Below are positions 39,647 to 42,873 of a stretch of 42,873 nt of DNA, piece by piece; positions within the stretch are counted from its first letter, which is position 1, and the number at the start of each line of letters is the position of its first letter. The notes beneath the pieces are model-generated. The model ran no database searches. It was not told the DNA's origin and saw nothing but the letters and a program-made list of their open reading frames with translations. The stretch is taken from positions 1-42,873 of the IMG/VR virus record IMGVR_UViG_3300046817_000418; one strand, 5' to 3'. This stretch comes from a virus. The translations under genes and the position numbers were made by a program.

Positions 39647-40345
39647 ATGGATCGCGCACAACAGGACGCGCTACAGGCATGGATCAACGAAGCCCGCCGG
39701 ACGCGGCTCATCACGCCGCTTTGCCGGGACATCGCCGAGGCGATGATATGGAAATGCCGCAAGCGCGAGGACGGTCGCTTCATGACCGGCTACAAGGCGC
39801 TCGCCGGGATGGCGCGCGGCTGCTGCCGGGATACCGCCATCGCCGCCGTCACCGTTCTTCAGCGAATCGGGTTCCTGGCGAAAGAGCACACGCGAGCGTG
39901 GTGCGGCCGGTTCAAGGTTCAGGGTAAGAACATCTACCGGCTGGTATTGCCGCCCCGACCAGAGTCGGAAAACCCGACGCCAGACTCCTCTCAGAATCTT
40001 GATTCTTTCTTACTGGAAAAGGAAGTTGCTCATGAACAAGAAGCAGCCGACCCCCAGCACGATCCGGCGGTTGGACCAGAAATGGGGGCTCTGTCACCTG
40101 ATGGGACCGGAACACGAGGACTTGCTGATGGGGGAGAACCTCAGCGACCTGCGGAAAGCCGATCTGGACGCATTGGTGGAACTGGTGTTTGGCCAGGCCC
40201 TGCCGGACCCGCCAGGTTATTCGCCGAGGGGATGATGACTTTGGCCACCGTGCTTGCCGAAAGGCAAAGGAAGATTGCTCAGGAATGGCGCGATCGAAAA
40301 AGGAGCGGTGATGGCAGTCTGGATTTGCCAGTGTCTCTGCCCTGA
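39647..40345 (+). CDS. HTH replication initiator-like protein (232 aa), with overlapping downstream frame
   Basis: ATG at 39647 with GAAGGGGG ahead. AQQDALQAWINEARRTRLITPLCRDIAEAMIWKCRKREDGRFMTGYKALAGMARGCCRDTAIAAVTVLQRIGFL, then AWCGRFKVQGKNIYRLV is a winged-helix/HTH_36-type module found in phage and plasmid replication proteins. After about residue 130 the protein becomes Pro/Gly-rich and runs in a different frame over the whole 67-aa gene at 40032-40235, which suggests loss of an ancestral stop. Its last 37 residues are a natural small ORF starting at ATG 40232. Confidence 0.55.
   Translation: MDRAQQDALQAWINEARRTRLITPLCRDIAEAMIWKCRKREDGRFMTGYKALAGMARGCCRDTAIAAVTVLQRIGFLAKEHTRAWCGRFKVQGKNIYRLVLPPRPESENPTPDSSQNLDSFLLEKEVAHEQEAADPQHDPAVGPEMGALSPDGTGTRGLADGGEPQRPAESRSGRIGGTGVWPGPAGPARLFAEGMMTLATVLAERQRKIAQEWRDRKRSGDGSLDLPVSLP
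40032..40235 (+). CDS. Small protein (67 aa) nested in the previous gene, other frame
   Basis: The ATG gives MNKKQPTPSTIRRLDQKWGL then CHLMGPEHEDLLMGENLSDLRKADLDALVELVFGQ, a natural helical sequence with balanced codon choice. The stop overlaps ATG 40232 of the 37-aa tail frame (ATGA). Both this frame and the long frame are open, but this one looks more protein-like. Function unknown. Confidence 0.55.
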   Translation: MNKKQPTPSTIRRLDQKWGLCHLMGPEHEDLLMGENLSDLRKADLDALVELVFGQALPDPPGYSPRG

Positions 40346-40631
40346 TCGGCACTGCATTCTCGCCACGGCGGATGAAGCCGAGAACGAAGATGAAGCCATG
40401 CGGCTTGTCCGCGCACCGCTGCGCCGGAAGGTTATCGAACTGCTCAGAGACGGCACTCTGAACCCCTGGTGCGCGCTCTGCGACGCGAACCGCGCGACGT
40501 GGCGCTATGAATTGCGCCGGACGAAATTCGCCACGATGGACGAGGCGATGCCGACGCTGCGCGAAGCCGAGGCGGAAAACGTCGCGACGAACCGGGTCTG
40601 GGGCGATTTGCACAAGACGAGGCCGAATTGA
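40311..40631 (+). CDS. Cys-containing phage protein (106 aa)
   Basis: AAAAAGGAG stands six bases before the ATG. MAVWICQCLCPDRHCILATADE carries CxC and CPDRHC; a second pair (WCALCDAN) lies at about 50. Two Cys pairs suggest one zinc site. It occurs near the end of the early rightward operon. A phage-specific family with this CQCLCPxRHC start is known to me only as hypothetical. Confidence 0.62.
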   Translation: MAVWICQCLCPDRHCILATADEAENEDEAMRLVRAPLRRKVIELLRDGTLNPWCALCDANRATWRYELRRTKFATMDEAMPTLREAEAENVATNRVWGDLHKTRPN

Positions 40632-40639
40632 GCGGAGCC

Positions 40640-40843
40640 TTACCAGAAGCCGCCGCCCTTGTGCCCCACCGCTGCCCAAAACGCGCGCGATGCGTCGGTC
40701 AATGACAGACCTTCCGGGATCTCAACCTCACCTGACCGCATGTCGATCCGTATGCCGCAGGGGCGCAGGGTCAGGTAAGGGTTCATCTCCATCATCGACA
40801 GCGATGAGGAAAAGATCGGGGGAACGTCTTTGTCATCCGCCAT
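40640..40843 (-). CDS. Small phage protein (67 aa), convergent
   Basis: GGGGAA precedes the ATG. MADDKDVPPIFSSSLSMMEMNPYLTLRPCG, then IRIDMRSGEVEIPEGLSLTDASRAFWAAVGH: short strands and one helix. Convergent to the 106-aa gene (8-bp gap) and divergent from the coiled-coil gene. Unknown function. Confidence 0.55.
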   Translation of the reverse strand: MADDKDVPPIFSSSLSMMEMNPYLTLRPCGIRIDMRSGEVEIPEGLSLTDASRAFWAAVGHKGGGFW

Positions 40844-40964
40844 GTGGTTCCCCGACGAAATTGTTGAGAAGTGAGCGCGATTGGCGCAATAGGGCGCGGG
40901 CCGGGCGGCGCTGCTAACGCCGGACCCGACCCTGTCCATCAACGTCTGGCAAAGGTTTCCGTTA

Positions 40965-41021
40965 ATGGCTTCCCAACACATAATCCCGCCGTCCGCCTCC
41001 GTCACCGGGGCGCGGCCATGA
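40965..41021 (+). CDS. Possible 18-aa leader peptide
   Basis: ATG 40965 encodes MASQHIIPPSASVTGARP and stops at TGA 41019-41021, overlapping the ATG of the coiled-coil gene (ATGA at 41018-41021). No strong ribosome-binding site. The overlap suggests coupling, but chance cannot be excluded. Confidence 0.3.
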   Translation: MASQHIIPPSASVTGARP

Positions 41022-41332
41022 GCGACGTGCTCGACCTCGGTCTTATCTCCGGATCCTTGCAGGAGATGACACGCACCGTGGGCCTGATGCGCCTGCAACT
41101 GGACGCCATGGTGGCGCGGTTTGGCGGCATCGAGGGTCGTCTGGCATCGCTGGAGCAGTCATTTCACGATCTGACGAACGAAACGGCGCGCGGCTTCGGC
41201 CAGTTGCAGCAGCAGCTTACCCGCCACGAGAAGCGGTTTGATGGCCTCGATGCCGCGCTGGCGAAGCTGGGCACCGATCTGGCGGAAAACACCGAACGTC
41301 TTGTTCGCGAAATCCGGGCGAATGGCCGATGA
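41018..41332 (+). CDS. Coiled-coil accessory protein (104 aa), complete copy
   Basis: MSDVLDLGLISGSLQEMTRTVGLMRLQLDAMVARFGGIEGRLASLEQSFHD, then heptads through TARGFGQLQQQLTRHEKRFDGLDAALAKLGTDL: an almost continuous coiled coil. From 41159 it equals the start of the window base by base for 127 bases. Stop overlaps the Cys-rich gene start (ATGA). It may be a virion-independent early or accessory factor; no known function. Confidence 0.7.
   Translation: MSDVLDLGLISGSLQEMTRTVGLMRLQLDAMVARFGGIEGRLASLEQSFHDLTNETARGFGQLQQQLTRHEKRFDGLDAALAKLGTDLAENTERLVREIRANGR
41159..41285. repeat. Second copy of the 127-bp contig-end repeat
   Basis: Identical to 1-127. After 41285 the sequence differs from 128 on: substitutions at once, a diverged 77-aa gene, then unrelated genes. 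This marks the point where one assembled path returns to its start and leaves by a different branch. Confidence 0.85.
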
Positions 41333-41562
41333 ACCTGTGCATCGACTGCCGCTGGTTTTTGAAAAACTTCGGCCCCGCTGAAGAGTCTGGCGTGTGTGGA
41401 CACTCATCGGCTCTGACCGCGCGAGCGCCGTCACCGGTCACCGGCGAACCACAAGAGCCGGTTCGCGAACTTTGCCGATTCCATCGGAACCGGAATTGGA
41501 GCGACGATCCGTGCGGGCCTGACGGTAAGTACTGGGAGGCCGCCGAGCGCGGGTTCTCGTGA
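41329..41562 (+). CDS. Small Cys-rich phage protein (77 aa), allele 2
   Basis: MNLCIDCRWFLKNFGPAEES..., with PSPVTGEP, and ending CGPDGKYWEAAE. The ends match the allele at 171-404; the middle third is different. The conserved CxxC, CGH, RELC and PCGP Cys are retained, as expected for a zinc site. Next gene overlaps by GTGA. Confidence 0.72.
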   Translation: MNLCIDCRWFLKNFGPAEESGVCGHSSALTARAPSPVTGEPQEPVRELCRFHRNRNWSDDPCGPDGKYWEAAERGFS

Positions 41563-41951
41563 ACCCCGCCGTGGTTTTCCTGCTCTGCTGGGCGGCCTGT
41601 TGCGCGGGCATCGTCGGCGTTATCGCCGCCTGCATGAACCACGACCGGCTCGCGGTCCTGTTCCTGACGCTCATCAATGCCCCGGTCTACGAAGAGGCTC
41701 GGCGTATCGCGTTCCTGCTGATGGCGCACCCCGAGCAGTGGACGGCGACGATTTACAGGCTGTCGCACCCCAGGGTCGGCGAGATCAGCGGAAGTTCCGT
41801 CAACACTGTCAGCGTAACCGGCAAGGACTACGGCGAGTGGAACCCCACGGCGATCGAGCGCCGGATCATCTGGAACGCGGTGGCCTGGTATCGCCGCGTT
41901 TACATCAGGAGCCTGCTGATGCGGACCATGACCGCCGGGAGCACGCCATGA
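41559..41951 (+). CDS. Membrane protein (130 aa) present only in allele 2
   Basis: GTG overlaps the previous stop. The first 25 residues (NPAVVFLLCWAACCAGIVGVIAACM) are one membrane helix; a second hydrophobic stretch is AVLFLTLINAPVY. The rest is soluble, with NPTAIERRIIWNAVAWYRRVYIRSLL. It lies exactly between the 77-aa gene and the 45-bp anchor, where allele 1 has nothing. Candidate superinfection, lysis or signalling function; unproved. Confidence 0.6.
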   Translation: MNPAVVFLLCWAACCAGIVGVIAACMNHDRLAVLFLTLINAPVYEEARRIAFLLMAHPEQWTATIYRLSHPRVGEISGSSVNTVSVTGKDYGEWNPTAIERRIIWNAVAWYRRVYIRSLLMRTMTAGSTP

Positions 41952-42004
41952 CCAGCACCGACCGCCGCCGCCTCGCCGCCATCCTCGGGATGACGCCATG
42001 TTGA
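41948..42004 (+). pseudogene. 18-codon remnant of the 131-aa Pro-rich gene
   Basis: The first 45 bases equal 401-445 exactly, coding MTSTDRRRLAAILGM, then the frame ends after TPC. The ATG overlaps the previous stop (ATGA), and the next gene starts inside it (41998). It is either the relic of a gene replaced by recombination or a kept translational-coupling leader. Confidence 0.6.
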
Positions 42005-42261
42005 GTATTCTGATCGTCGGGCTCGCCATCGCCGCCCTGCTGTATTTTTGGCTGCGGGGCCACTCATTCGCGCGTGTGCTGGCGTTCGCGGCTCTGGCTG
42101 TCATGGTAGCCGGCGGCACCCTGCTTTTCGGAGCACCAGACCGCCCTCACGAAACCTTTTCGGTGCCTGTCGCGATTGGCGGCCTCTGCGCGCTCGCCCT
42201 CGCATGGCCGGTTTCCGGCATCCCGGCCAGGTTCCGCCGCCGCCAGATCAATACTGGCTGA
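41998..42261 (+). CDS. Membrane protein (87 aa) present only in allele 2
   Basis: Three hydrophobic segments: LSILIVGLAIAALLYFWL, VLAFAALAVMVAGGTLLFGA and VPVAIGGLCALALAWPV. The ending RFRRRQINTG is basic, which fits a cytoplasmic end. It replaces the Pro-rich tail-anchored protein of allele 1 in the same place. Stop overlaps the convergent virion gene by 14 bp. Function unknown. Confidence 0.6.
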   Translation: MLSILIVGLAIAALLYFWLRGHSFARVLAFAALAVMVAGGTLLFGAPDRPHETFSVPVAIGGLCALALAWPVSGIPARFRRRQINTG

Positions 42262-42873
42262 GCGGATTGACCGGGTCTTGCGACAGCAATTTCTGTTTCA
42301 GCGCGTTGGTCCCGGCGTCGATCTTCGCCTGCGCCCGCGCTTCGCGCCTCGCCGTACGGTAGGGGAACGTCGCGCTGTAAACCCCCATGGGAACGTTCAG
42401 GAACGGCAAGCCGTGCATATGAGCGTAGATGCCCGTGCCATGCGCGACGGCCTCGGCGCCCGCTCTGACTGACTGCGCGAGCGGCCCGGTGCCACGCTTC
42501 GCCGCCTGATTGAGTAGCTGCGCGGTGGGCGATCCAGGCACCTTGGCCTGCTCGTCACGCAGCGTTCGGGTCGCCAGTTCATTCCGCGTGTTGACGATGT
42601 TCTGGATCTGCTCGTCGGTCAGCGACTGCGCCAGATTGAACTTCGTATCCGTCAGGCCCTTGTGGATGTCCTCCAGCATCCGATTCACTTTGGCGAGTTG
42701 CAGGTTGCCCTCGCCATCGGTGATCTTTTTGGCGCCACCCTGGTATTGTTGCAGGAACCGCTGCTGGTTCACGGGTTGCGACGCCTCGCGGTAGGCCTGC
42801 CGATACGCCTTGTATTTGTCGGCCCCGCTTTGAATCAGGTCATCGACCTGGGGCAGCAGATCACGCAACTGGT
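42248..42873 (-). CDS. C-terminal part of an internal virion protein, allele 2 (truncated by window end)
   Basis: The frame is open to the last base. The 208 visible residues (KYKAYRQAYREASQPVNQQRF, GNLQLAKVNRMLEDIHKGL, LTDEQIQNIVNTRNELATR, then LLNQAAKRGTGPL) have the same general order as the end of the transglycosylase at 793-3330: a helix, a block like DGxxRxxxF, an acidic helix and a hydrophobic glycine-rich tail. The sequences are otherwise different. It is in the same place relative to the accessory genes, so it is probably the alternative C-terminus or alternative ejection protein. Confidence 0.65.
   Translation of the reverse strand, partial: QLRDLLPQVDDLIQSGADKYKAYRQAYREASQPVNQQRFLQQYQGGAKKITDGEGNLQLAKVNRMLEDIHKGLTDTKFNLAQSLTDEQIQNIVNTRNELATRTLRDEQAKVPGSPTAQLLNQAAKRGTGPLAQSVRAGAEAVAHGTGIYAHMHGLPFLNVPMGVYSATFPYRTARREARAQAKIDAGTNALKQKLLSQDPVNPLSQY

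Noticed and set aside
1-42873. Terminal direct repeat of a T7-like phage
   Set aside because: The repeat is not at both ends: the second copy is 1.6 kb inside and is followed by different sequence.

Overview
The window holds what looks like one nearly complete genome of a temperate-type, P22-like podovirus of a high-GC Gram-negative host, probably an alphaproteobacterium (the host is inferred only from GC content and overall gene style). The evidence is a P22-size portal (726 aa), a P22 gp5-like coat protein, a scaffold with a basic C-terminal helix, gp4-like and gp10-like tail-completion proteins, gp7-like and gp20-like ejection proteins and a virion transglycosylase, all in one leftward late operon. 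No integrase, partition gene, tRNA, rRNA, CRISPR array or transposon was seen.

Layout from left to right. 1-796: short rightward accessory genes. 793-27516: the late operon, read right to left. It starts with a phage NusG-like protein (27516), followed by TerS-like and TerL, small membrane proteins, an Ig-like protein, portal, a large DUF-type protein, scaffold, coat, head completion, tail fibres, gp10-like and lectin-like proteins, a 2-oxoglutarate oxygenase with a GNAT acetyltransferase, and the ejection proteins. Three HNH homing endonucleases of different types sit at gene borders in this operon, and the two on the opposite strand carry their own promoters. 27645-28548: a small rightward operon. 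28457-34379: a leftward replication and recombination operon (prim-pol/helicase, PD-(D/E)XK nuclease, SSB-like protein, coiled-coil partner) with an AT-rich iteron cluster that may be the origin. 34399-34455: a divergent switch with an Arc-like ribbon-helix-helix protein. 34651-37297: a leftward early operon (RusA-type resolvase, PP-loop/PAPS-reductase-like protein, small regulators), with most genes joined by ATGA or GTGA overlaps. 37298-38013: a control region with three operator-like palindromes (TAGG-N6-CCTA) and a frameshifted HTH repressor gene. 38014-41021: rightward small genes, including zinc-ribbon proteins and an HTH replication initiator.

The ends are informative. The first 127 bases recur exactly at 41159-41285, and the two copies diverge at the very next base. 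This is the pattern of a de Bruijn assembly edge (k=127), so I read the window as a circular or circularly permuted genome of 41,158 bp followed by about 1.6 kb of an alternative allele of the 128-1700 region from a related phage. A real tandem of two related prophages is the alternative. The two alleles share ends of a 77-aa Cys-rich gene and a 45-bp anchor but differ in everything between and after, which marks this as a swapping locus.

The most notable new-looking element is the leader of the coat gene. A perfect 10-bp stem traps the coat Shine-Dalgarno sequence and encloses a terminator-like hairpin with a U5 tract, between the scaffold and coat genes.
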